Shown here in pieces: positions 35,779-43,883 of a stretch of DNA of 64,000 bases; the first letter of the stretch is position 1, and each line of letters starts with the position of its first letter. A program made the translations under genes and the position numbers. The DNA lies in the NCBI GenBank assembly GCA_024330215.1, contig JANDLU010000003.1:1-64000 (forward strand). Reading direction: 5' to 3'. The notes under the pieces were generated by a model. That model was given only the letters and a program-made list of their open reading frames with translations. It was not told the DNA's origin and ran no database searches. This DNA comes from Candidatus Gaiellasilicea maunaloa. GTDB taxonomy: Bacteria; Actinomycetota; Thermoleophilia; Gaiellales; Gaiellaceae.

Positions 35779-36945
35779 TCAGGCTTGGGGGATCCGGGCC
35801 TCGAGCGCCGCGCCGAGCGCCTCGCGCACCGCTTCCAGCTCGATCCGGTCGAGCACGTCCTGGAAGAAGCCGCGGACGATCATCCGCTCGGCCTCCTGAC
35901 GCGAGAGGCCGCGGGCCATCAGGTAGAAGAGCTGCTCGCGGTCGACCTGGCCGAGCGTGGCCCCGTGGGTACAACGGACGTCGTTCGCCAGGATCTCGAG
36001 GCCGGGAATCGAGTCGGCGTGCGCGGTCTTCGAGAGAAGCAGGTTTCGGTTCTCCTGGTAGGCGTTCGTCTTCTGCGCATCCTTCTCGACGCGGATCATC
36101 CCGCGCCAGACCGCGCTCGAGTTGTCACGGAGCGCGCCCTTGAAGGCGAAGTCGGAGGTCGTGTTCGGAGCGATGTGCTCCTGGAAGGTGTCGTAGTCGA
36201 GGTGCTGCGTCCCGTCCGCGAAATAGGCGCCCGTCACCCGCGAGGTCGCGCCCGGGCCGGCGAGGTCGTTCTGGATCCGGATCTTGCCCTTCTTGGAGCC
36301 GAAGCCGCCGGCGACCCAGTCGAGCTCGGCGTCGCGCTCGACGCGCGCGTGATGCGTCCCGAAATGCCATGTCTCCTGCGAAGTACTCTGCACGGAGACG
36401 TACTCGACCTTCGCGCCCTGCTCGACCACGATCTCGACGGCCGCGTTGACGTAGCCCGAGAGCTCCGGCGAGGTGGAGACGTACTCTTCGATCACCGTAA
36501 ACGAGCTCCCCGGCTCGGCGACGACGAGCAGCCGCCAGAAGAGCGAGCCGCCCTCGACCGAGTTGACGATACGGACGTAGAGCGGCTGCTCGAGGCGCAC
36601 ACCCTTCGGCACGTGGACGAGGAGCCCGTTCTCCCACATCGCCGCGTTGTGGGCGGCGAACTTCTCGTCCGAGCCGACGAGCTCGCCGAGGCGCGGATGA
36701 TCGGCGAGTCGCTCGAAGCGGATGCCCTCCGGAACCCGCTCGAGCTCGATCCCACCCTCGGAGACGCGAACGATTCCGGCCGCCTCCAGCTCCAGCATCC
36801 CGGCGGCGCTCGCGATCCCGGTGGCGCCGTTCGCCGAGAACGACTCGGGGTCGAAGCCCTTCAGATTGGTGAAGCGCCACGATTCGTCCGAGGTCGTCGG
36901 CATGGGAAGGGCGCGGTAGCGCTCGAGCAACTCAGCTCTCGCCAT
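35779..36945 (-). CDS. sufD: SufD Fe-S assembly protein
   Basis: 388 residues. The N-terminal DESWRFTNLKGFDPESF and the beta-helix core (VEGGSLFWRLLVVAEPGSSFTVIEEYVS, YVSVQSTSQETWHFGTHHARVERDAELDWVAGGFGSKKGKIRIQNDLAGPGATSRVTGAYFADGTQHLDYDTFQEHIAPNTTSDFAFKGALRDNSSAVWRGMIRVEKDAQKTNAYQENRNLLLS) are diagnostic. HGATLGQVDREQLFYLMARGLSRQEAERMIVRGFF ends it. It pairs with SufB in the SufBC2D scaffold. It begins inside the third VOC gene (14-nt overlap) and is last in the operon. Confidence 0.95.
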   Translation of the reverse strand: MARAELLERYRALPMPTTSDESWRFTNLKGFDPESFSANGATGIASAAGMLELEAAGIVRVSEGGIELERVPEGIRFERLADHPRLGELVGSDEKFAAHNAAMWENGLLVHVPKGVRLEQPLYVRIVNSVEGGSLFWRLLVVAEPGSSFTVIEEYVSTSPELSGYVNAAVEIVVEQGAKVEYVSVQSTSQETWHFGTHHARVERDAELDWVAGGFGSKKGKIRIQNDLAGPGATSRVTGAYFADGTQHLDYDTFQEHIAPNTTSDFAFKGALRDNSSAVWRGMIRVEKDAQKTNAYQENRNLLLSKTAHADSIPGLEILANDVRCTHGATLGQVDREQLFYLMARGLSRQEAERMIVRGFFQDVLDRIELEAVREALGAALEARIPQA

Positions 36946-37318
36946 GACCTGCCTCGCGCGGCGCGTAGCGGCGGTGGAGCGTCAACGAATTCCCGTCCGG
37001 ATCGGCGAAGAAGGCCATCTGGCAGACGCCGGTGTCGAGCGTCTCGCCGACGAACTCGATCCCCTTTGCTTCGAGCTCGGCGCGAGTTGCGGCGACATCC
37101 GCAACCCTGAGCGCTACATCTCCCTGGCCGTTGTCCTTGAACTCGTAGCCGAGCTCCTCCGGCTTCCAGATCGCGAGCGTCACGTTGCCGGCCTCGAATT
37201 CATTGAGCGCGTGCCGGCTCTGCGGGAGCTCGATCACGTCGCGGTAGAACGCGATTGCCCGGTCGAGATCCCGCGTCGGGATCTCGACGAAGTCCACCTG
37301 CTCGACCTGCACGGTCAC
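36932..37318 (-). CDS. VOC-family protein (third of three in suf operon)
   Basis: 128 residues from GTG 37318, which overlaps the preceding VOC stop (GTGA). Single VOC (glyoxalase/bleomycin-resistance) domain: VDFVEIPTRDLDRAIAFYRDVIELP and GVCQMAFFADPDGNSLTLHRRYAPREAG. The C-terminal motif DTGVCQMAFFxDPDGN is shared with the two neighbours, showing recent tandem duplication. VOC proteins use paired beta-alpha-beta modules to bind metal or small ligands. Substrate unknown. The 3' end overlaps sufD by 14 nt. Confidence 0.85.
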   Translation of the reverse strand: MTVQVEQVDFVEIPTRDLDRAIAFYRDVIELPQSRHALNEFEAGNVTLAIWKPEELGYEFKDNGQGDVALRVADVAATRAELEAKGIEFVGETLDTGVCQMAFFADPDGNSLTLHRRYAPREAGHGES

Positions 37319-37683
37319 GCCTCCGAGACGGGCGCGTACCGCCGGTGCAACATCAGGTCGTTGCCGTCGGGATCGGTGAAGAACGCCATGTGACAGACGC
37401 CCGTGTCGAGGATCTCGCCGAAGAACTCGACGCCCTTGGCCTCCAGCTCCTTGCGCGCCTCGCCGACGTCCTCGACGTGGAGAGCCAGGTGCGCGTTCTT
37501 CTGCGGTGCGAACTCCATCCCCATGCGCGCGGGCTCCCAGATCCCAAAGCACGTCTCGCCGAGCCAGAACTCGAAGCGGCCGTGCTCGTCGGGCCGGAGG
37601 CCGAGCGTGTCGACATAGAAGGTTCGCGCCCGCTCGGCGTTCTGCGACGGGATCGCGACGAAGTCGATCTTCTCGATCTGCAC
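37315..37683 (-). CDS. VOC-family protein (second of three in suf operon)
   Basis: 122 residues. IDFVAIPSQNAERARTFYVDTLGLRPDEHGRFEFWLGETCFGIWEP and DTGVCHMAFFTDPDGNDLMLHRRYAPVSE. It aligns along its whole length with the flanking VOC genes, including KGVEFFGEILDTGVCHM. Start ATG 37683 is one base after the stop of the first VOC gene, and its stop overlaps the third. Confidence 0.85.
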   Translation of the reverse strand: MQIEKIDFVAIPSQNAERARTFYVDTLGLRPDEHGRFEFWLGETCFGIWEPARMGMEFAPQKNAHLALHVEDVGEARKELEAKGVEFFGEILDTGVCHMAFFTDPDGNDLMLHRRYAPVSEA

Positions 37684-37684
37684 G

Positions 37685-38056
37685 TCAGACCTCGACCGGC
37701 GCGTAGCGACGGTGGAGCATCAGCGCGTTTCCATCCGGATCCTTGAAGAACGCCATGTGGCAGACGCCGGTGTCGAGCGTGTCGCCGTCGAACGCGACGC
37801 CCGCTGCCTCGAGCTTCGTCCGCGCCTCGGCGACGTCGGGGACGCGCAGCGCGATGTGAGCGCTGTGCGGCGAGAACTCGAACCCGATCCGCTTGGGGTC
37901 GACGAGGTACAGGCTGACGTTGCCGGTCTCGAACTCCGGCCAGGCAGCGTCGGACGAGGAGTTCCTGATCCCGAGGGTCTCCTCGTAGAACCGCCGCGCC
38001 CGCTCCATGTCCGTGACCGGCACGGACATGAAGTCCGTGCGCTCGACTGAGATCAA
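37685..38056 (-). CDS. VOC-family protein (first of three in suf operon)
   Basis: 123 residues from TTG 38056, overlapping the sufB stop (TTGA). TDFMSVPVTDMERARRFYEETLGIRNS, EFETGNVSLYLVDPKRIGFEFSPHSAHIALRVPDVAEAR and DTGVCHMAFFKDPDGNALMLHRRYAPVEV. Coupled translation with sufB makes a link to Fe-S biogenesis or repair likely, but the ligand is unknown. Paralogous with the next two genes. Confidence 0.85.
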   Translation of the reverse strand: MISVERTDFMSVPVTDMERARRFYEETLGIRNSSSDAAWPEFETGNVSLYLVDPKRIGFEFSPHSAHIALRVPDVAEARTKLEAAGVAFDGDTLDTGVCHMAFFKDPDGNALMLHRRYAPVEV

Positions 38057-40584
38057 CCCACAGATCCTTCCATCTGGAGCTGGATCAGCCGGTTCATCTC
38101 GACGGCGTACTCGAGCGGGAGCTCCTTCGTGATCGGCTCGACGAAGCCGGAGACGATCATCGCGCTCGCCTCGGACTCGGAGAGCCCGCGGCTCATCAGG
38201 TAGAAGAGCTGCTCCTCGCCGATCTTGGAAACGGTCGCCTCGTGGCCGAGGTCGACGTCGTTCTCGTCGACGCGGATGTAGGGGTAGGTGTCGGAGCGCG
38301 ACTCCTCGTCGAGGATCAGCGCGTCGCAGACGACCTTCGACTTGGCGCCGACGGCGCCCTTGGCGACCTCGAGCAGGCCGCGGTAGCCGGCGCGGCCGCC
38401 GTTCTTCGAAATCGACTTGGAGGTGATCACCGACGTCGTCTTGGGCGCGACGTGGACGACCTTGCCGCCCGCGTCCTGGTGCTGGCCCTTGCCCGCGAAC
38501 GCGATCGAGAGCACCTCGCCGTGGGCTCTTTCGCCCATCAGCCAGATCGCGGGATATTTCATCGTTAATTTCGAACCGAGATTACCGTCAACCCATTCCA
38601 TCGTTGCGTCTTCATAAGCGACGGCTCTTTTCGTAACAAGATTGAACACATTATTCGACCAGTTTTGAATCGTCGTATATCGGCATCGACCGCGTGGCTT
38701 GACGACAATCTCGACGACAGCCGAATGAAGCGAATCCGACGAGTAAATCGGAGCGGTGCAATTGTGCGAGATAACACCTTCGCAAACATAACTCTCGTCT
38801 TCTTCGACGCTCAGGTTGTAGACCTTGCAGTTAGCCTGGATCTTCTCGACGGAGCGGATCGGCATCCAGCAGTAGCCATCGGCGATAACCACATCGGCCT
38901 TCTTCGGCCCGGTGCCGGTCGACGCATAGGCAAGTACACGTCGCTCGAACAGCGGATTGTCCGCCTCGCAGATCGCCAGCTGCCACATCGGCCGACGCGG
39001 TGCTGCGCGCTCGGTACGGCTGAGCGAGGCGCGGATCCCAAGCGATAGCAACAACTCGCGCAGGCGCTGGGCGACCTCACGATTCGTCTGATTGATTCGG
39101 TGCAGATTGAGCAGCGCGTCATAGCTGCCTTCTCCGTCGTAGAGCCCGCGAACGAAGGCGGCGCGATCTTCGTCGTCTAGTGCGAAGAGCCAGTCCGGGA
39201 CCCTTAGCTCGTCCGTCGTCCGCCCGAACGTTTGAGCGAAGAATCGAGCCGCCCGCGCCGAGGAGAGGCGCACCGAGCGACCCTCACGGTTGTCGTAGGC
39301 GTATGTCCACGTTTCGAGTCCGAAGGCGCCCTCGATCACGTCCTCGACGAGCTCTCGGAGATGCTCCTCGTGCGTCGCGCTGTCGAAGGAGAGATATGAC
39401 GTGTTCGCGCTGACAGACCCTTCGGCCACGTACAGACCCATCACGCGGCACATGTCGCGCGTGAGCTCGACGTCCACTCGCTCGGCCACCGCGGCGTGCC
39501 GCCCGCGTCCGACAAGCACCTCCTGCCCTGCGACGGTTGGCGCGTCCTGCTCCAGGTCGATCGACGCAGGAACAGCGAGATAGTCCCCAAGCCCGAGCTC
39601 CCACGCTTCCTTCCACTCCGGGACGAACCACCGGTTGTGCTCGCGCGGCAGCTCCCGACTCGCCACGAGGAAGGGATGGCGCGGCGTGACTGCGAGCGAC
39701 CGGTACCCCTCGCCGGCAAACGTGATCCGGAAGATCGGGCCTTCGAACCGGCGCTGCATCGTGTCGCGCACCCTGCGGAAACGACCATGGTGCGTGAGCA
39801 CTTCGTCGCCGACCTCGATCTCCTCGATGGACTTCTCGCCGTCGCGCACGCGTACCATCGAGCCGGCAAGATGACAGCCCTCTACGTAATGCACGTAGGC
39901 GTCCTCGTCGACGATGATCAGCGTGCGCTCGAACTGGCCCATGTTCTCGGCGTTGATCCGGAAGTACGCCTGGAGCGGCAGCTCGATCTTGACGCCCGGC
40001 GGGACGTAGATGAACGAGCCGCCCGACCAGACGGCCGAGTTCAGCGCCGCGAACTTGTTGTCGTTCTGCGGGATGATCGTGCCGATGTACTGCTTGACGA
40101 TGTCCTCGTGCTCGCGCAGAGCGGTGTCCATGTCGAGGAAGAGGACGCCCTTCGCCTCGAGATCGGCCTGGAGCTTGTGGTAGACGACCTCGGACTCGTA
40201 CTGGGCCCCGACCCCGGCGAGGTACTTCTTCTCCGCCTCGGGAATCCCGAGCTTGTCCCAGGTGTCGAGGATGTCGGCCGGGAGATCCTCCCAGTTCTTC
40301 GCCTGCTTCTCGGTGGGCTTGATGTAGTAGTAGATGTTGTCGAAGTCGATCTCGGCGACGTTGCCGCCCCACGTCGGCAGCGGGCGCGCCAGGAAGTAAT
40401 CGAGCGAGCGATGCCGGAACTTGCGCATCCAGTCGGGCTCCTGCTTGTGCTCGGCGATCGCCTCGACGACCTCGTGGGAGACCCCGCGGCCCGACTTGAA
40501 GAAGTAGTTCTCCGCCTCGTCCGAGTTCTTGAAGCCGAACTGGTACTCGTCGCGGATCCCGCGGACGATCTCGGTCTCGCTCAC
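38053..40584 (-). CDS. sufB: SufB Fe-S scaffold precursor interrupted by an intein
   Basis: 843-residue precursor; GTG 40584 overlaps the sufC stop (GTGA). Extein parts total 471 residues, normal for SufB. The N-extein runs to residue 236, ending YVHYVEG; the C-extein begins CTAPIYSSDSLHSAVVEIVV and includes NWSNNVFNLVTKR, ERAHGEVLSIAFAGKGQHQDAG and RGLSESEASAMIVSGF. The intein (residues 237-608) must splice out to give functional SufB. N-extein His at -5 (VHYVEG) matches the residue discussed for mycobacterial SufB splicing, so the site is probably the same. The first ~65 C-extein codons use AT-rich codons (TTA, AGA, AAA, AAT). Confidence 0.96.
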   Translation of the reverse strand: MSETEIVRGIRDEYQFGFKNSDEAENYFFKSGRGVSHEVVEAIAEHKQEPDWMRKFRHRSLDYFLARPLPTWGGNVAEIDFDNIYYYIKPTEKQAKNWEDLPADILDTWDKLGIPEAEKKYLAGVGAQYESEVVYHKLQADLEAKGVLFLDMDTALREHEDIVKQYIGTIIPQNDNKFAALNSAVWSGGSFIYVPPGVKIELPLQAYFRINAENMGQFERTLIIVDEDAYVHYVEGCHLAGSMVRVRDGEKSIEEIEVGDEVLTHHGRFRRVRDTMQRRFEGPIFRITFAGEGYRSLAVTPRHPFLVASRELPREHNRWFVPEWKEAWELGLGDYLAVPASIDLEQDAPTVAGQEVLVGRGRHAAVAERVDVELTRDMCRVMGLYVAEGSVSANTSYLSFDSATHEEHLRELVEDVIEGAFGLETWTYAYDNREGRSVRLSSARAARFFAQTFGRTTDELRVPDWLFALDDEDRAAFVRGLYDGEGSYDALLNLHRINQTNREVAQRLRELLLSLGIRASLSRTERAAPRRPMWQLAICEADNPLFERRVLAYASTGTGPKKADVVIADGYCWMPIRSVEKIQANCKVYNLSVEEDESYVCEGVISHNCTAPIYSSDSLHSAVVEIVVKPRGRCRYTTIQNWSNNVFNLVTKRAVAYEDATMEWVDGNLGSKLTMKYPAIWLMGERAHGEVLSIAFAGKGQHQDAGGKVVHVAPKTTSVITSKSISKNGGRAGYRGLLEVAKGAVGAKSKVVCDALILDEESRSDTYPYIRVDENDVDLGHEATVSKIGEEQLFYLMSRGLSESEASAMIVSGFVEPITKELPLEYAVEMNRLIQLQMEGSVG
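38761..39876 (-). mobile_element. SufB intein with LAGLIDADG homing endonuclease
   Basis: 372 codons inserted between Gly236 and the conserved Cys of SufB. Splicing blocks: N-terminal Cys1 (CHLAGSMVRVRDG, block A), TPRH (block B), VYNLSVEEDESYVCEG (block F) and VISHN with Asn as last residue before Cys+1 (block G). The endonuclease has two LAGLIDADG-type helices, MGLYVAEGS and VRGLYDGEGS, each with the acidic residue retained, so it may still be active. GC in its middle is as high as in the host; its last ~60 bases are AT-rich like the following extein. Confidence 0.93.
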
Positions 40585-41357
40585 GCTGCCTTCTCCTCCG
40601 GAGGCATGAACGCCTCATAGCCGTCGGTCTCTAGCCGGTGGGCGAGCTCCGGGCCGCCGCTCTCGACGATCCGACCGCCCACGAAGACGTGGACGTGGTC
40701 GGGCGTGACGTAGTTGAGGATCCGCTGGTAGTGGGTGATCACGAGCGCGCCCATCTCCGAGCTGACGAGCTCGTTGACCCCGTTCGCGACGATCCGCAGC
40801 GCGTCGATGTCGAGACCCGAGTCGGTCTCGTCGAGGATCGCGATCTTCGGCTGCAGGAGCGCCATCTGGAGGATCTCGACGCGCTTCTTCTCGCCGCCGG
40901 AGAAGCCGTCGTTCAGGTAGCGGGACGCGAGCTCGCGCGGCACCTTCAGGCGCTCCATCGCGGCGAGGATCTCGGTGCGGAACTCCTTGACCGGGATCGG
41001 ATCGTCTTGGCCGCCCGCCTTCGCCTTCCGGATCGCGTTGATCGCGCTCCGCAGGAAGCTCGTGACGGTGACGCCGGGAATCGCGTGTGGGTACTGGAAG
41101 GCGAGGAAAAGCCCCCGTTGGGCGCGCACGTCGGCGGCCTCCTCGACGATGCTCGCGCCGTCGAGCAGGATCTCGCCCTCGGTGATCTCGTAGGACGGGT
41201 GGCCCATCAGCGCATAGGCGAGGGTCGACTTGCCGGAGCCGTTCGGGCCCATGACCGCGTGCTTCTCGTTCAGGTCGACCTCGAGATCGACGCCCTTCAC
41301 GATCTCGGTGCCGTCCTCGAGCGCGACGTGCAGGTTCTTGATTTCCAGGAACGCCAA
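40581..41357 (-). CDS. sufC: SufC ATPase
   Basis: 258 residues, TTG start with AGAGGAG upstream. Walker A GPNGSGKST, FLAFQYPHAIPGVTVTSFLR, signature FSGGEKKRVEILQ, Walker B IAILDETDSGLDIDAL and the switch His in LVITHYQRILNYV are all SufC-specific. It drives conformational change in the SufBC2D complex. First gene of the sufC-sufB-VOC-VOC-VOC-sufD operon; the order sufC before sufB is unusual compared with sufBDC of many Actinobacteria. Confidence 0.96.
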   Translation of the reverse strand: MAFLEIKNLHVALEDGTEIVKGVDLEVDLNEKHAVMGPNGSGKSTLAYALMGHPSYEITEGEILLDGASIVEEAADVRAQRGLFLAFQYPHAIPGVTVTSFLRSAINAIRKAKAGGQDDPIPVKEFRTEILAAMERLKVPRELASRYLNDGFSGGEKKRVEILQMALLQPKIAILDETDSGLDIDALRIVANGVNELVSSEMGALVITHYQRILNYVTPDHVHVFVGGRIVESGGPELAHRLETDGYEAFMPPEEKAA

Positions 41358-41440
41358 GCTTGTTTACTCCTCTTTGGATTCTCCGGCAAGGTAACCGGGC
41401 GGAGCCCGGTCACCGCCACAAACTTGGGCAGTAAGCCGGA

Positions 41441-42454
41441 TCAGCGCCGCTTCGTGAGCCCATGGTAGCCGATCAGCCCGGCGGCGAACGGTGCGGCGAG
41501 GGCCGCGATCGAGCCTACCTTGCCGAGCCGCAGCCGGGCGAGCGTCCATGCACTGGCGTGCCTGGCGCGGTCGTCGAAGCGTCCATGGGCACCAGGGTCG
41601 CCCGGAATCGTCTCGTAGAGGTTGTCCGGCGCGCCGATCGGCTTCGGCTCCCCGGTCGTCTGCCCCTCCCAGCCGTTGCGCAGGAGGACGAGGTCTCCGG
41701 CGCGCGGCGACAGCTTCTGCCCCCACAAGAGCTTCTGGGCTGCCCAGGTGACGGGAAGCTCGCGCTGCGGTCGCTCGCAGCAGTAGAGGATCGCCTCGGC
41801 GACGACCTCCGGCTGGTAGATCGGAGGTACCGGCTGCGGCTGCAGGCCGAGCTTCTGGCGGCCACGGTCGAACTGAGGCGTGTTGATCCCGCCCGGAAGG
41901 ATCAGGCTGATGGCCACCCCGGTGTCGTGCTTCTCCTGCTCTGTCCGGGCCGACTCGAAGAACGCCCGACCGGCGGCCTTCGAGGCACAGTAGGCCGCCT
42001 GGAGCGGGATCCCGCGATACGAGAGACCGGAGTTGACGTCGACGAACGTCCCTCGCGAGGCCTTCAGATGTGGCAGCGCGGCCGAGTAGGCGTGGGCGCG
42101 GCCGAGAAAGTTGACGTCCATCACGCGGCGGAGCTCCTCGGCGTCGAGTTGCTCGACCTCGGCGTAGATCGTCACCATCACCGAGGCGACGAACGTGTCG
42201 ATCCGGCCGAAGCGCTCGACGGCGCGGGAGCAGAGACGCTCGAGCTCGGCCGGGCTCGTCGTGTCGGTGACGACCGCGATCGCCTCGGAGCCCGCCTCCT
42301 CGATCTCGCGAACGGCCGCGTCGAGGGCAGCCTGGTTTCGGGCTGCGACGACGATTCTGGCACCGCCGAGAGCGGCAGCGCGTACGGTCGCACGCCCGAT
42401 CCCGCTCGACGCGCCGAGCACCACGATCACCTGGTCCCGAAGCGACTTCTTCAT
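41441..42454 (-). CDS. SDR-family oxidoreductase
   Basis: 337 residues from ATG 42454. Classical SDR motifs: VIVVLGASSGIGRATVRAA, DVNSGLSYRGIPLQAAYCASKAAG (catalytic Ser, Tyr, Lys) and ISLILPGGINTPQ. After residue 245 an extension (LLWGQKLSPRAGDLVLLRNGWEGQTTGEPKPIG) and a possible C-terminal membrane helix (VGSIAALAAPFAAGLIGYHGL) match the membrane-anchored SDRs seen in Actinobacteria and cyanobacteria. Substrate unknown. Divergent from tatA with 54 bp between. The longer track ORF (from 43093) opposes tatAC. Confidence 0.88.
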   Translation of the reverse strand: MKKSLRDQVIVVLGASSGIGRATVRAAALGGARIVVAARNQAALDAAVREIEEAGSEAIAVVTDTTSPAELERLCSRAVERFGRIDTFVASVMVTIYAEVEQLDAEELRRVMDVNFLGRAHAYSAALPHLKASRGTFVDVNSGLSYRGIPLQAAYCASKAAGRAFFESARTEQEKHDTGVAISLILPGGINTPQFDRGRQKLGLQPQPVPPIYQPEVVAEAILYCCERPQRELPVTWAAQKLLWGQKLSPRAGDLVLLRNGWEGQTTGEPKPIGAPDNLYETIPGDPGAHGRFDDRARHASAWTLARLRLGKVGSIAALAAPFAAGLIGYHGLTKRR

Positions 42455-42508
42455 CCCGTGCCACGGTGCCCACGGTTGAGATCGGACAAACGGTGGTAGA
42501 GTCGGATC

Positions 42509-42799
42509 ATGCCTTTCGGAATCGGTGTCACAGAGATGGTGATTCTCCTGATTGTCCTGCTCGTCTTCTTCGGCCCCAAGCGGCTGCCCGAGATGGGCCG
42601 CTCGCTCGGCAAGGGGATGCGCGAGTTCAAGGACTCGATCTCGGGCAAGGACGACGACGACGAGCCGATCCACAAGCGCTACTCCGCGGAGCTCCCGCCC
42701 GCCGAGACCGTGGCATCGGAGCTCGACGACCCCGCTCGCGTGGACGTCGAGCCGCCTGAGCGCGACCGGGTCACGCGCGAGCGCGACACCATCTCCTAG
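42509..42799 (+). CDS. tatA: TatA/E-type twin-arginine translocase subunit
   Basis: 96 residues: one hydrophobic helix (MVILLIVLLVFFG), the invariant FGP hinge and an amphipathic helix (KRLPEMGRSLGKGMREFKDSISGK), followed by an acidic tail. This is the pore-forming Tat component. tatC follows after 31 nt, and two ferritin-like genes, at least one Tat-exported, lie beyond. Confidence 0.92.
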   Translation: MPFGIGVTEMVILLIVLLVFFGPKRLPEMGRSLGKGMREFKDSISGKDDDDEPIHKRYSAELPPAETVASELDDPARVDVEPPERDRVTRERDTIS

Positions 42800-42830
42800 C
42801 TCCCAGCATTTGCTCGGGTAGGGCGGCGGC

Positions 42831-43619
42831 GTGATCAAGAAGCGGCTGCCGCGGCGCCTCGGCCACGGCGAGGAAGCAACGCTGGTCGAGCACCTCGGCG
42901 AGTTGCGGACGCGGCTCGTGATCGCGCTCTTCGCGATCGTTCCCGCCTTTGCCGTCTCCTTCGCGTTCCACGATCGCCTGATCGACTGGCTGACGCGGCC
43001 ACTTCCGAACGACAAGAGCCTCGTCACGCTCGGCGTCACCGAGCCGTTCACGACCGCGATCAAGGTCAGCCTGGCGGCCGCGGTCGCGATCACGCTCCCG
43101 ATCCTGCTCTATCAGCTCTGGTCCTTCCTTGCGCCCGCGATCGAGGAGCACACGCAACGAACCGTGTCCGCCTTCGTCGTCCTCTCGACGATCCTCTTCA
43201 CGGGTGGGGTCGCCTTCTCCTACTTCATCGTCCTGCCGCGGGCGCTTTCGTTCCTGACCAATTTCGGCGACGACAACTTCGAGATCGACATTCGGGCGAG
43301 CTACTACTTCTCGTTCGTGACGGTGACGCTGCTCGCGAGCGGACTCGCCTTCCAGATGCCGATCTTCATCCTCGCCCTCGTGCGGCTGCGCGTCCTCACC
43401 GCGGCGAAGCTGCGCAGGAACCGTCGCCTCGGCTACGTGCTGATGGTCGTCTTCGCGATTCTCCTCCCGACGGTCGATCCCGTCTCGCTGGCGCTCGAGG
43501 TCGCACCGCTCCTGATCCTCTTCGAGACGTCGATCTGGCTCTCGAGCTACATGGAGAAGCGCTGGGGCCTCGACCCCGAATCCGACGAGTTCGGCGGCTT
43601 CTTCCCCGACGCGGAGTAG
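42831..43619 (+). CDS. tatC: TatC twin-arginine translocase receptor subunit
   Basis: 262 residues, GTG start, six membrane helices. LVEHLGELRTRLVIALFAIVPAFAVSFAFHDRLIDWLTRPLP, VTEPFTTAIKVSLAAAVAITLPILLYQLWSFLAPAIEEHTQRT, GVAFSYFIVLPRALSFL and the end YVLMVVFAILLPTVDPVSLALEVAPLLILFE are TatC motifs. It recognises twin-arginine signals. No tatB homologue is adjacent. Confidence 0.95.
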   Translation: MIKKRLPRRLGHGEEATLVEHLGELRTRLVIALFAIVPAFAVSFAFHDRLIDWLTRPLPNDKSLVTLGVTEPFTTAIKVSLAAAVAITLPILLYQLWSFLAPAIEEHTQRTVSAFVVLSTILFTGGVAFSYFIVLPRALSFLTNFGDDNFEIDIRASYYFSFVTVTLLASGLAFQMPIFILALVRLRVLTAAKLRRNRRLGYVLMVVFAILLPTVDPVSLALEVAPLLILFETSIWLSSYMEKRWGLDPESDEFGGFFPDAE

Positions 43620-43883
43620 AAGGTAAGGAACGGGGGTCGGCGAGCGCGCGTTGCGGCTGGCACCGCGAACAGAGGAAGCGCCCGTCGACCCCGATCATAG
43701 TTCGATCCGATCCGCATCGCGGATCGCCTGAGGTTGTAAGCAGTGCGTTACGGATCGCGAACGCCGGCGAACCGATTCGCGGTCTCCCTCGAACCAGTGA
43801 TCGGGCGATCGTCACAGTTTGCCGTTCGTCTCACCGGACAACACACCGGACGACATCTGCTCCTCTCCACGCTAGGGGGAACC

